A stretch of DNA of 64,000 nt from UBA7455 sp026713185 (GTDB lineage Bacteria > Pseudomonadota > Gammaproteobacteria > Pseudomonadales > Azotimanducaceae): contig OY762456.1 in NCBI GenBank assembly GCA_963665785.1, forward strand, positions 3,286,001 through 3,350,000, given 5' to 3'. The position numbers were made by a program, and so were the translations under genes. The notes under the pieces were generated by a model. That model ran no database searches, had not been told where the DNA came from, and saw nothing but the letters and a program-made list of their open reading frames with translations. Below, in pieces: positions 1-7,575 of the stretch. Numbering within the stretch: the stretch's first letter is position 1; each line of letters begins with the position of its first letter.

Positions 1-348
1 GACATGACACCCAAACTCGGCTGCGGTCTGGAGCAATGCGGCGCCTGCCGGGTGCTGGTAGATGGCGAAGCGGTCTATGGCTGCACCTTGCCGACCAGCG
101 CAGTACAAAGCCGCCATGTAGAAACCGCGGCTGGCATTGACACACCGGTGCGACAAGCCTTGATCGAAGCCAACGCCACACAGTGCGGTTACTGCCTGCC
201 AGGCATCATCGTGACCGCAGAGGCGTTGTTCCAGACCAATCCGCATCCATCACGTGCAGAAATCGCACATGTGCTGGATTCCCAGCTCTGCCGTTGCGGC
301 AGTCAGCCACGAGTGCTGAAGACATTGACGGAGCTTGCCCGAAAGTGA
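1..348 (+). CDS. Molybdenum hydroxylase 2Fe-2S subunit (IorA-like), 5' end missing
   Basis: The electron-transfer subunit of a xanthine-dehydrogenase-family molybdenum hydroxylase, which passes electrons from the molybdopterin subunit through two 2Fe-2S clusters. The frame is open to the first base, so the N-terminus lies outside the window. The visible part begins in the plant-ferredoxin-like cluster (CGLEQCGAC) and runs into the second, four-helix cluster domain (CGYCLPG and LCRCG). The size and absence of an FAD domain fit the small IorA/nicotinate-dehydrogenase type rather than the large XdhA type. Its stop overlaps the GTG start of the partner subunit by four bases (GTGA), so the two are translationally coupled. 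The substrate cannot be told from sequence; isoquinoline, nicotinate or aldehydes are used by relatives. Confidence 0.93.
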   Translation, partial: DMTPKLGCGLEQCGACRVLVDGEAVYGCTLPTSAVQSRHVETAAGIDTPVRQALIEANATQCGYCLPGIIVTAEALFQTNPHPSRAEIAHVLDSQLCRCGSQPRVLKTLTELARK

Positions 349-2438
349 AACCGCTGCCACCTGGACTTGTTTCAACGCCATCGCTGGATCGTTGGATTGG
401 TTTGTCAGAAAACCGCAAGATCGTTGCCTACACCGGAAAGGCGGAAATCGGCCAGGGCCTGCTCACTGCACTGCGCACCATCGTAGCCGAGGAACTCGAC
501 GTGGTGCCTGAGAGCGTACTGGTCGTGTCAGCCCACACAGGACACACACCGGAAGAGGGTGTGACGGCAGGCTCAATGTCCATCGAGACCAGCGGTGCAG
601 CCTTGCGTCAGGCCAGCGCCTGGGCGCGGCGGCTGTTGATTGACGATGCAGCAGCCCGTTTGGGTATCGCTGCGGATCAACTTGCTATCAACAACGGCGA
701 GATCACTGCACCTGGTATCAACGAGAGTCTTGACTATTGGCAACTCTATACGGGTTCTTTCGATTTCGAGATCCGCGCACACACGCCAGAGAAAGCTCCA
801 GGAAGATATCGGCTGGTCGGTCACACCGGCCAAAGCCGCATTGATGTGCCTGCCAAGGCGACAGGTGCAGCATTCGTCCACGATGCCACGGCAGAACTGC
901 ATGCACGTGTTGTTCGACCGCCGTCATTGAACCACCGTCTGTTCAAGTTGAATGTGGAAGTGACAACCCCCGGTGAATTGATTGTCGATGGCAGTTTTGT
1001 AGCCGTGGCTCATCCTCACGAATTCAAAGCCGAGCAATTGGCGACGACAGTGGGCGCGAATACAACATGGCATCGCCTCGATGCGCCAGAGGCGAACTTC
1101 GATATTGATGAGACACGCCGGGTGCGAGCGGCGGCTTTCCCAATCCTCAATGGCATGCCGACCCTAACGCCTCCAACGCCAATCAACACCGCACACCGCG
1201 CCAGTTACTCACGACCGTTCCTCATGCATGCCTCACTCGGTCCATCGGCAGCCACGGCGGTTTGGCGCGAAGGCAGATTGACCATCGAAAGCGCCAGCCA
1301 GGGCATCGAACCGTTGCGTTTGGTCATCGCCCGTGCACTCAGAATGGAAGATACCAATATTGAAATTCGCCATATCGCAGGCGCGGGCTGCTATGGGCAC
1401 AACGGTGCTGACGACGCTGCATTCGATGCGGCGCTGATCGCGCTGGCGTTGCCAGGTCGAAAGGTACTGCTGAAATGGTCGCGCGCCGACGAACACGGAT
1501 TCGAACCGTTTGGGCCTGCCATGCGGATGGAACTCGGTGCCGATCTGGACGACGACGGGCATGTGCTCACCTGGACGCACGATGTCTACGGCTTCACCCA
1601 TGTCTCGCGCCCATCGCCTCATGCTCCCGGCGTGGATTTGCTCGCTGCCCGCCTGTTGCAACAACCGCTCTCACACTCGCCACCAGTGCCCCGTCTGGCG
1701 CCGGAGGTGGGCATCCACCGTAACGCATTACCGATTTACGCATTTGACACACAGCACGTGACCAAGCACTTTATCGCCGACTCGCCCGTACGTACTTCGG
1801 CACTTCGCGGCCTTGGCGCTCAGGGTAACGTGTTCGCCATTGAGTCGTTCATGGACGAACTTGCGCATTTTTCAGGCACTGGTCCTGACGTGTTTCGCAG
1901 ACGCCACCTCGGTCACGACACCCGCGCGCTTGCCGTCCTGGATGCTGTCCTGGAATCCTGCGGCGGCTTGACTGGCAATCGTGGCCTGGGGCTGGCCCGC
2001 TACAAAAACCGTCAATGCTGCACCGCCGTTGTGGTCGAAGTGTCAGTGGACGAAAACACAGCCGAAATCCAGGTGCCGCGGCTGTGGATTGCCGCCGACG
2101 CCGGACGAGTAATTGACCCGGATGGTCTGCGTAATCAGCTGGAAGGCGGCGCCGTGCAGGCGCTGTCCTGGTGTTTGAAGGAAGCAGTCACATTCGACAC
2201 CGAAGGCGTCGTGACCAGTCGGGATTGGGAGAGCTACCCGATTCTCCGCTTCAGCGAAATACCGGAAGTCGAAACCGTGTTGCTGGACCACCCCGAAATG
2301 GACCCGGTAGGCGCGGGCGAAGCCACTGTCGGTCCTACCTCTGCTGCACTGGCCAACGCCGTGTTTGCCGCCACGGGCCTGCGTGTGCGCGACCTCCCTA
2401 TGACACCGCAATGCCTGAGAGGAGTCGCTGCACAATGA
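345..2438 (+). CDS. Molybdenum hydroxylase molybdopterin subunit (IorB-like)
   Basis: The catalytic subunit of the same molybdenum hydroxylase, about 697 residues. I chose GTG at 345 because it overlaps the stop of the 2Fe-2S gene and has GGAG about 11 bases upstream. The longer open frame back to 183 merely shadows the first gene. Family hallmarks include the early GKAEIGQGLLTAL segment, a mid-protein HASLGPSAATA stretch that binds cofactor in this family, SALRGLGAQGN, and the C-terminal GAGEATVGPTSAALANA segment near the expected catalytic Glu (GAGE). The length fits IorB-type subunits with two molybdopterin-binding lobes. No convincing Tat signal is present at the chosen start. Substrate unknown. 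Only a 46-codon ORF follows, so a cytochrome subunit like that of some nicotinate dehydrogenases is absent here. Confidence 0.9.
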   Translation: MKPLPPGLVSTPSLDRWIGLSENRKIVAYTGKAEIGQGLLTALRTIVAEELDVVPESVLVVSAHTGHTPEEGVTAGSMSIETSGAALRQASAWARRLLIDDAAARLGIAADQLAINNGEITAPGINESLDYWQLYTGSFDFEIRAHTPEKAPGRYRLVGHTGQSRIDVPAKATGAAFVHDATAELHARVVRPPSLNHRLFKLNVEVTTPGELIVDGSFVAVAHPHEFKAEQLATTVGANTTWHRLDAPEANFDIDETRRVRAAAFPILNGMPTLTPPTPINTAHRASYSRPFLMHASLGPSAATAVWREGRLTIESASQGIEPLRLVIARALRMEDTNIEIRHIAGAGCYGHNGADDAAFDAALIALALPGRKVLLKWSRADEHGFEPFGPAMRMELGADLDDDGHVLTWTHDVYGFTHVSRPSPHAPGVDLLAARLLQQPLSHSPPVPRLAPEVGIHRNALPIYAFDTQHVTKHFIADSPVRTSALRGLGAQGNVFAIESFMDELAHFSGTGPDVFRRRHLGHDTRALAVLDAVLESCGGLTGNRGLGLARYKNRQCCTAVVVEVSVDENTAEIQVPRLWIAADAGRVIDPDGLRNQLEGGAVQALSWCLKEAVTFDTEGVVTSRDWESYPILRFSEIPEVETVLLDHPEMDPVGAGEATVGPTSAALANAVFAATGLRVRDLPMTPQCLRGVAAQ

Positions 2439-2504
2439 CGCCACACAACACAGTCCCAGTGACCGCGTTCAATCTCCTGACGTTCTACCTGCCGAAACGG
2501 CAGA
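2426..2504 (+). repeat. Degenerate direct repeat, copy 1
   Basis: This stretch spans the iorB/short-ORF junction. It matches 3194-3258 at most positions, including CAACACAGTCCC and the stretch encoding TFY-PK-Q. Copy 2 lacks about 15 bases in the middle. The two copies bracket the toxin-antitoxin patch at 2.6-3.1 kb. Confidence 0.6.
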
Positions 2505-2575
2505 TCATCCCAGGAAGCATCTGGAAGCAGATGAGCACTGTCCGTGCCGATGATTATACTGCAGCGTCCGGCTGA
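2435..2575 (+). pseudogene. Short ORF overlapping iorB stop; probable gene relic
   Basis: A 46-codon frame starting at an ATG that overlaps the iorB stop (ATGA). I recognise no domain. It contains the segment TFYLPKRQ, which recurs as TFYMPKQQ in a second, more damaged copy about 770 bases downstream. That suggests this is the front end of a once-longer third gene of the operon that was broken by rearrangement. It could also be a genuine small protein, since its start position is what an operon partner would have. Confidence 0.3.
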
Positions 2576-2639
2576 CGGGATCGAACCTTTGTAAATCGAC
2601 AATCTGAGTACGATTGTTAACTACCCGGTAAATCCAGGT

Positions 2640-2876
2640 TTATTGTTCAGAAATGTTTAATACCTGAACTGTCTCTCTGGCACTCAGAAATCTGATACCT
2701 TCAACTTCCTTGAGGGACAGAATATCGTTCTTGTCACCTGACACTAATATCGTTGCTCTTCCCGTAATTGCTGTCGCAATTATTTTATTGTCATCAGGAT
2801 CAGATGAATATCCGACGTACGGTATCGACTCAACAATTTCAGCAAAGGCGTTAAGCGTATCAAGAACGATCCTCAC
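2640..2876 (-). pseudogene. PIN-domain toxin with internal deletion
   Basis: A VapC-like PIN ribonuclease toxin remnant of 78 residues where PIN toxins usually have 130-145. It starts with the canonical first strand (RIVLDT, carrying the first metal-binding Asp). It then jumps directly into sequence typical of the second half (LNAFAEIVE, then DPDDNKIIATAI and LVSGDKNDIL, holding the later acidic residues). The roughly 60 residues between, including the usual conserved Glu, are missing without loss of frame. The GTG start overlaps the antitoxin end by 17 bases, the usual antitoxin-first arrangement. It is probably inactive as a nuclease but may still bind its antitoxin. Confidence 0.7.
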
Positions 2877-3111
2877 GCACGGCTCCTACTGCTTCATCTA
2901 CTTCCGCCATGATGGTTTCCTGATCCAGACTTTCATTGCGAACTTTGATCCTCCTGGCTGTTCTATTAAACAACCTCTCTAAAACAGCTTGTTCAACGAA
3001 TTTAGACAAATCACCTTTTTTTGAACCTTGCTGACCAAGATAAGTCCTTAAACTACGGTCAGTTTGGTCATCTACTACCAAACTCCATCGGGTCATAGTT
3101 GTATCTTCCAC
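2860..3111 (-). CDS. Ribbon-helix-helix antitoxin, XACb0070-like
   Basis: The antitoxin of the PIN module, up to 83 residues; an internal ATG (MTRWSLVV, at 3096) is an equally good start. The N-terminal strand-helix-helix (RWSLVVDDQTDRSLRTYLG, then GDLSKFVEQAVLERLF) matches ribbon-helix-helix DNA-binding proteins of the XACb0070 type. The acidic C-terminal tail is what normally masks the toxin. The gene overlaps the toxin start. Three tandem octamers lie just upstream and are a likely autoregulatory operator. The antitoxin looks intact although the toxin is deleted, a common end state of decaying modules. Confidence 0.75.
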   Translation of the reverse strand: MEDTTMTRWSLVVDDQTDRSLRTYLGQQGSKKGDLSKFVEQAVLERLFNRTARRIKVRNESLDQETIMAEVDEAVGAVREDRS

Positions 3112-3122
3112 ATAATTGACAG

Positions 3123-3149
3123 TTATACGCTTATACGCTTATACGCTTA
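3123..3149. repeat. Three tandem octamers TTATACGC upstream of the antitoxin
   Basis: TTATACGC is repeated three times head to tail (3123-3146), followed by a partial TTA. It lies 11-38 bases upstream of the antitoxin start. Ribbon-helix-helix antitoxins commonly bind short tandem half-sites, so an operator role is inferred. Slippage of a simple repeat is the alternative. Confidence 0.5.
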
Positions 3150-3193
3150 AGTCTATATTCCAGGTCATGCTTTAGTCAACTCGTAAAAAGGCG

Positions 3194-3258
3194 TTGCGGC
3201 ACACTGACATCAATCAACACAGTCCCCATGACCACGTTCTACATGCCGAAACAGCAGA
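3194..3258 (+). repeat. Degenerate direct repeat, copy 2
   Basis: The second copy of the relic at 2426-2504, with a 15-base deletion and scattered changes. A 71-codon frame (3194-3409) runs through it and on toward the next gene. I recognise nothing in that frame and treat it as non-coding. Confidence 0.6.
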
Positions 3259-3419
3259 CTTTCATCACTTCCATAACTTTAAGTTTGGTGACACGAACGT
3301 CGGGTACTATGAAATCCAATTGACGGAGGATGAGTTATTTCAAAACGCAAAATTCCATATCGACGGCAAGACCCAGGAAAACATCTTTTACCTGATATTT
3401 TTCACATAAGGAGATTACA

Positions 3420-3467
3420 ATGGAAAATACAAAAGATAAACGACTGAATCTTGTATGCGCTTTTTAA
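3420..3467 (+). CDS. 15-codon leader ORF overlapping the choice-of-anchor gene
   Basis: An ATG with a strong AAGGAG ribosome site 6-7 bases upstream (3408-3413) opens a 15-codon frame (MENTKDKRLNLVCAF) that stops 12 bases inside the next gene. The downstream ATG at 3455 has no ribosome site of its own. The likely reading is translational coupling through this mini-ORF. A recent frameshift joining both frames is less likely, because the downstream frame already has a full signal peptide. Confidence 0.4.
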   Translation: MENTKDKRLNLVCAF

Positions 3468-4726
3468 CCATAAAGACGAGTCTGCTGGTTACAGTTTTGA
3501 TTAACGTTTCCTGTGGGGGTGGCGGAAGCAGTGGTGGCAGCGTGACGCCACAACCAATACCACAACCAGAGCCGCAAGCACCGACAATGCCGGCTGAGAT
3601 CGGCGCCGGACCTGCCAGATGTGTGAACGGTATGGCTGATATTTTCCCGTGCGACGGTATTTCGCTGGCGAAGCGGGTATCTCTGAGTGATATGGGCGGC
3701 GACCAGGGTAACGACAGCTGGGGTTGGGTAGACCAGCAAGATGGGCATGAATACGCGCTGATGGGACTCGACAACCGGGTATCCATAGTGGATATCACCT
3801 CTCCAGAAGAACCCGTCATTATGGGTCATATATTGACCCAGACCATCGCTTCAAGCTGGCGTGACGTCAAGGTATACGCGGACCACGCCTACATTGTTGC
3901 GGATAGCGCAGGCTCGCATGGATTGCAGGTGTTCGACCTGACACGAATTCGCGGTGTCACCGGGGAACAGAGATTTATGCCAGACATTGTTTACTCTGAA
4001 TTCAACAGCGCCCACAACATCGCCATCAACGAATCGTCGGGATTTGCCTACGTAGTCGGTTCAAACACCTGCGCTGGAGGCCCACACATGGTCGACATCA
4101 ACACCCCTGGCAATCCCATCTTTGCAGGGTGCCATGACGCAGACGGCAACGCACACGACCTGGTTTGTGTCAATTATGTCGGTCCCGACACAGATTACAC
4201 TGGTAAGGAGATCTGTTTTGTCTCCAATGGTGATGGTGAAAAATTCACTATCGTAGACACGTCTGACAAAACCAGTACCGTCACTGTCGCCTCGTTCAAT
4301 TACCCGGAAATCGCTTTCGTGCATCAGGCATGGTTGACTGAAGACCATCAATATCTCTTTATTAATGACGAACTGGATGAATTGAATCTGCAGTCCCCCA
4401 CACGAACCTATGTCATAGAGTTGACAGACCTGGATGATCCGAACTATCTCTATGTCCACGAAGGTACCAACAACGCTACCGACCACAATCTGTATGTCAA
4501 AGGCAATCTTGTTTATGAGGCTAATTACAAAAGCGGATTGCGGGTTCTCGAATTTGACGATCTCGCGACAGATACTCTGGTCGAAGTTGCGTTTTTTGAC
4601 ACCTATCCTGACGATGATCTCACAGGGTTTTCCGGCGCCTGGAATGTCTATCCATTCTTTCCCAGTGGCACTTTGATTGTCAGCGACGTCGACCGTGGCC
4701 TCTTTGTGCTGACGATGGACGAGTGA
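3455..4726 (+). CDS. Choice-of-anchor B family secreted protein
   Basis: An exported protein of 423 residues with LVIVD-type beta-propeller repeats. The N-terminus has a short charged start, a hydrophobic core (about residues 4-18) and Cys20 followed by a Gly/Ser/Pro-rich linker. This suggests a lipoprotein, though Asn at -3 is not a canonical lipobox. The body shows repeats of the type VSIVDITSPEEPVIMG, GLQVFDLT, PHMVDINTPGNPIFAG and FTIVDTSDK, plus AHNIAINE and GNAHDLVC, all typical of the choice-of-anchor B family. Relatives carry varied C-terminal anchors. This one ends at the propeller, so the lipid would be the only anchor. Function in the family is unknown. The ribosome site belongs to the overlapping mini-ORF upstream. 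Confidence 0.85.
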   Translation: MRFLTIKTSLLVTVLINVSCGGGGSSGGSVTPQPIPQPEPQAPTMPAEIGAGPARCVNGMADIFPCDGISLAKRVSLSDMGGDQGNDSWGWVDQQDGHEYALMGLDNRVSIVDITSPEEPVIMGHILTQTIASSWRDVKVYADHAYIVADSAGSHGLQVFDLTRIRGVTGEQRFMPDIVYSEFNSAHNIAINESSGFAYVVGSNTCAGGPHMVDINTPGNPIFAGCHDADGNAHDLVCVNYVGPDTDYTGKEICFVSNGDGEKFTIVDTSDKTSTVTVASFNYPEIAFVHQAWLTEDHQYLFINDELDELNLQSPTRTYVIELTDLDDPNYLYVHEGTNNATDHNLYVKGNLVYEANYKSGLRVLEFDDLATDTLVEVAFFDTYPDDDLTGFSGAWNVYPFFPSGTLIVSDVDRGLFVLTMDE

Positions 4727-4733
4727 ACGGTGA

Positions 4734-4922
4734 CATATCAACCTGGAAGGCGCTTCTGCCTCGGGTGTTCAGACAATATTAACTGCTGGTAGTTTGCCTG
4801 CGCCGCCTTGTATTCGTCCGGGAGACGCCACGAATAAACACGGCATCATTGTAGTAGCCACCCGTAATGGATGCTCTATGCTGGAAATTATTCGTTGCGA
4901 GGATGGTATGGGAGATGCATAA
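4734..4922 (+). pseudogene. Possible coding relic in the 4727-5030 intergenic stretch
   Basis: A 62-codon open stretch without a good start follows the previous gene. Its translation (IRPGD, then GIIVVATRNGCSMLEI) faintly resembles the C-terminal domain of formyltransferases (PG, GxxVAT, G, LEI). A second open stretch follows to about 5030. The resemblance is by eye only. The minus-strand frames here look random. Confidence 0.2.
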
Positions 4923-5030
4923 ATCATCAGTCTGTACGAAGCTTTTGAGAGGATCAAAATCGGCGGTGCTCCAGATTCCGAACCTGAACACAAGTTTGTG
5001 GTTATGGTAACTCAGCCTCTGACCAATAGT

Positions 5031-5435
5031 TTAAGCCCGGAATGCGTAGGTTACTCTGGCTTTGGTACAAAGCCGATCATCATCGTCCGTGATTTCTACA
5101 TCGACAACCGCCAATTGTCTTCCTCGCTTGATTACGTGCGCTGTGGCATAGATATGCTCGCCGTGTGCTTGCCGCAGATAGCTGATACTCAATTCAGCCG
5201 TACCTGCCGGCTCCTCTCCTTTCATTTCTCCAAACACGGCAGCCAGCATCACGACATCGACCATCGCTGCCAGGACACCACCGTTAACGGAACCACCAAT
5301 GCCCGTCGGCGTCTTTTCATTTTTCCTGAGGACAATACGACCATAACCCGGTCCCTGTTCCAACAGTGTAAAGCCCAGCAGCCGGTTCAAAGAATCAGCA
5401 TTAAATTTCTGCAGGTATTCATTACTTATCGACAT
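5031..5435 (-). CDS. PaaI-family hotdog thioesterase
   Basis: A cytosolic acyl-CoA thioesterase of the hotdog fold, 134 residues, the usual size. Visible hallmarks are the central helix segment GGSVNGGVLAAMVDVVMLAA, which corresponds to the PaaI/YbgC-like HGG-x-A-x-D signature although here it reads NGGVLAAMVD with Asn in place of His. The following strands are GTAELSISYLRQA, IYATAHVIKRGRQLAVVDVEI and LCTKARVTYAF. The acyl substrate is unknown. It lies downstream of the rhomboid gene on the same strand with an 88-base gap, so it may be the last gene of the PspA operon or have its own promoter. Confidence 0.82.
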   Translation of the reverse strand: MSISNEYLQKFNADSLNRLLGFTLLEQGPGYGRIVLRKNEKTPTGIGGSVNGGVLAAMVDVVMLAAVFGEMKGEEPAGTAELSISYLRQAHGEHIYATAHVIKRGRQLAVVDVEITDDDDRLCTKARVTYAFRA

Positions 5436-5523
5436 TAACAGTACGCATCCAATCTCTGATTTCCTATCAGTGGTACAGCAGCAGGATACCGCTGGTAATT
5501 TTCATTTATCGTCATCATCAGTA

Positions 5524-6093
5524 TTAACCTTTATCGGATTTTCTTTCAAAACTCAGCCGGGCGACAAGGACACCAGCACACAGACCAGTCAGATGACCTT
5601 CCCAGGAAACAAAACTCTCACCAGGGAGAACACCAAAGATTAAACCACCGTAACAGAACACGATAAATGAGGATACAGCCATGGGTACCAGGCTTCTTTC
5701 ATAAATCCCGAGAGCAATCAGATATCCGAAAAATCCGAATACCAATCCACTGGCGCCAACGTGATACGCCTCGCGCCCGATACACCATACGCCCAGACCA
5801 CCGATAATAGTGATGAAAAGGGAAACCAGAACAAATCGACCCACACCTCGAGTGGCAACGAAGAAACCCATCACCATCAAAGGAACTGTATTCATGATCA
5901 GATGTTGCAGATTGCCGTGCAAAAATGGCCAGAACAGGATGCCAGGCAGAGAATGTAATTCCCGGGGATAGACGCCATGGGTATTAAGGCTGTGATTCAA
6001 AATACTGTTCACCAATTCCACACACCAGATGATGATGACCAGTACACAAATCGTCCGCAATCCGATAACCCAGTTGTCAAACAGTTTTCTCAC
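5524..6093 (-). CDS. Rhomboid-family intramembrane serine protease
   Basis: A six-helix membrane protease of 189 residues that would cleave transmembrane segments of partner proteins inside the inner membrane. The catalytic Ser115 lies in GASG and the catalytic His167 in WEGHLTG. The oxyanion-side residues HLIMN (His64, Asn68) follow FLHGN, as in active bacterial rhomboids. The start is GTG at 6093, eight bases past the stop of the potassium channel gene, so the two are co-transcribed. Its place at the end of a PspA operon suggests a role in membrane-stress signalling or quality control. That role is inference from context. Confidence 0.9.
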   Translation of the reverse strand: MRKLFDNWVIGLRTICVLVIIIWCVELVNSILNHSLNTHGVYPRELHSLPGILFWPFLHGNLQHLIMNTVPLMVMGFFVATRGVGRFVLVSLFITIIGGLGVWCIGREAYHVGASGLVFGFFGYLIALGIYERSLVPMAVSSFIVFCYGGLIFGVLPGESFVSWEGHLTGLCAGVLVARLSFERKSDKG

Positions 6094-6100
6094 GAATTGA

Positions 6101-7168
6101 TCAGACCACTAATTCACGTACCCGGTCTGGTTGATAATCCGAATTATGTGACACCATCAGATAAAGCGCCTCACCGGAAACCACCTGATCGGGCTCTGGA
6201 TTAACAATAATCTTGCCGTCCAGTCCCAGGTATCCAAGCGGTGTTCCCAAACCATTTTTCAATAACCGGCTTGCCATTTCTCCCCAGGACTGGCTTTGAA
6301 AAGGGACATCGTAGCGCCTGGTGTGACTGCCCTCATACTTGAACAAGTCTTCAAGGATAGTCTCGGTACCCGGTGCTGCCATGGCACGCACGACAAGTTC
6401 CGGATACGCCCGTACTGGTCGTATAACCGCGTTTGCCCCATGTTTGAACAATCTATCCCGATTGGACTCCTGTACGCATTCGGCAATGATGTAACCTTTC
6501 TTGTCGAAATTGGAAAGCTGGTCCAATATATCAAGGGTTAAACTGTCCGAGCGGTAGTCGCTTGTATCCTCTGCCATCAAAATGATATATCGAGCAGCAT
6601 CAACATTAACCTCAGCCAGACTGCTGACCCCTTCCGGATGGCCTCGATGCAGAACAACACCTGATTCCATCAGGTCATTCGGTAAACCATCCTTAAAACC
6701 TGACGACATGACCTGTATGGGAAAATCCGCAAGCAATGGCGTCCCCCGAATCTGTTCTACCAGGATAAAGAGATACTTGGACATGTCCTGGTCCGGTGCG
6801 TTGATGACGACAATGTGATCGTGCATTTTCCATCTCCAAAGCCCTTTACGCATTCTCTCTTTGCGATCAAGGCGATAGTCAATCCACTCCCCTGCTATCT
6901 GCGCCAGCAGGAAAATGCCAAATAAGTACATGAGGGCAACAGTCGCCAACCGGCCATAAAAAGTGCCTGCACTGATATCGCCGTAGCCTACGGTGGTCAT
7001 GGTGGTCATGGTGAGCCAGATGGAGTCTCCGAAAGAAAATCCTTCGAATACCATCATGGCTGTTACATGTATCAACCCCAGAATAAGGAGTAAAAAAAGA
7101 AGTGCGGAAATCTTCCTTCTTCGATCATCTTTTGTCTGCAGGCGATACCATCTATGTCGACGGCGCAA
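6101..7168 (-). CDS. Potassium channel with RCK/TrkA-N-like cytoplasmic domain
   Basis: A two-helix ion channel of 355 residues. The selectivity filter TVGYGD is at residues 59-64, between helices at about 21-40 and 71-93. A long cytoplasmic part follows that begins HIVVINAPDQDMSKYL. It resembles TrkA-N/RCK nucleotide-binding domains (VNVDAARYIILMAED, then YIIAECVQESNRDRLFKHGANAVIRP), followed by a C-terminal TrkA-C-like segment. The start appears to be TTG at 7168, with GAGAG upstream; no in-frame ATG occurs before residue 38. It sits between the 107-residue unknown protein and the rhomboid protease in the PspA operon. Ion channels of this type recur beside PspA in many bacteria. Confidence 0.9.
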   Translation of the reverse strand: MRRRHRWYRLQTKDDRRRKISALLFLLLILGLIHVTAMMVFEGFSFGDSIWLTMTTMTTVGYGDISAGTFYGRLATVALMYLFGIFLLAQIAGEWIDYRLDRKERMRKGLWRWKMHDHIVVINAPDQDMSKYLFILVEQIRGTPLLADFPIQVMSSGFKDGLPNDLMESGVVLHRGHPEGVSSLAEVNVDAARYIILMAEDTSDYRSDSLTLDILDQLSNFDKKGYIIAECVQESNRDRLFKHGANAVIRPVRAYPELVVRAMAAPGTETILEDLFKYEGSHTRRYDVPFQSQSWGEMASRLLKNGLGTPLGYLGLDGKIIVNPEPDQVVSGEALYLMVSHNSDYQPDRVRELVV

Positions 7169-7242
7169 GATCTCTCTATATATCTTGATAAGATAAGGTC
7201 CTGTTCATAATCCGTTAAGATTGTATCCGGTTATTGGAATGA

Positions 7243-7566
7243 TTACCCGGATTCACTATCCTTCAGATGATCAATCAACTTCTCAGCCGCCAGTTGACGT
7301 ATACGGATCCGGTCATCCCACGATACGCTGAACTTATCCGCCAGAATGCCAAAATCAGCCTCGGAGAGTGAAATGGAAAGTCTTGGGCGCATGGGTTTTT
7401 TCTGGACAGGCAACCCCAGAATCTGACGGATTCTGTCGGGCGGGTTTATTCCCCTTTCAAGAGCTTCCTGACGGATTCTGCGATTCACCTCATCGCCTAC
7501 ATCAAAAGCAATCTGTACAGCCTTGACTGCTTTCTTTTCTTCCTCCCATTTATTACCCGTACTCAT
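7243..7566 (-). CDS. Conserved-looking protein of the PspA operon, function unknown
   Basis: A soluble, charged protein of 107 residues with no membrane segment, which I cannot assign to a family. The N-terminal half (VQIAFDVGDEVNRRIRQEAL, then NPPDRIRQILGLP) resembles a ribbon-helix-helix-like strand-helix-helix. The second half repeats the theme (RPRLSISLSEADFGILADKF, then IRIRQLAAEKLIDHL), so it may be a tandem ribbon-helix-helix-like protein. It begins ten bases after the yjfK-like stop, within the same operon. If it binds DNA, it is a candidate for the regulator that reads the palindromes upstream of this operon. This is speculation worth testing. Confidence 0.6.
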   Translation of the reverse strand: MSTGNKWEEEKKAVKAVQIAFDVGDEVNRRIRQEALERGINPPDRIRQILGLPVQKKPMRPRLSISLSEADFGILADKFSVSWDDRIRIRQLAAEKLIDHLKDSESG

Positions 7567-7575
7567 TTTAGTTGC

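Noticed and set aside
183..344. N-terminal extension of the molybdopterin subunit
   Set aside because: Its residues are an out-of-frame shadow of the 2Fe-2S gene; the overlapping GTG at 345 is the normal start.
2574..2600. tRNA T-arm-like stretch GGGATCGAACC
   Set aside because: The T-stem does not pair and no acceptor, D or anticodon arm is found nearby.
3123..3149. CRISPR array
   Set aside because: Three 8-base tandem repeats without spacers; no cas genes.
4061..4741. 226-codon minus-strand frame
   Set aside because: It is exactly antisense to the choice-of-anchor gene and has no protein features.
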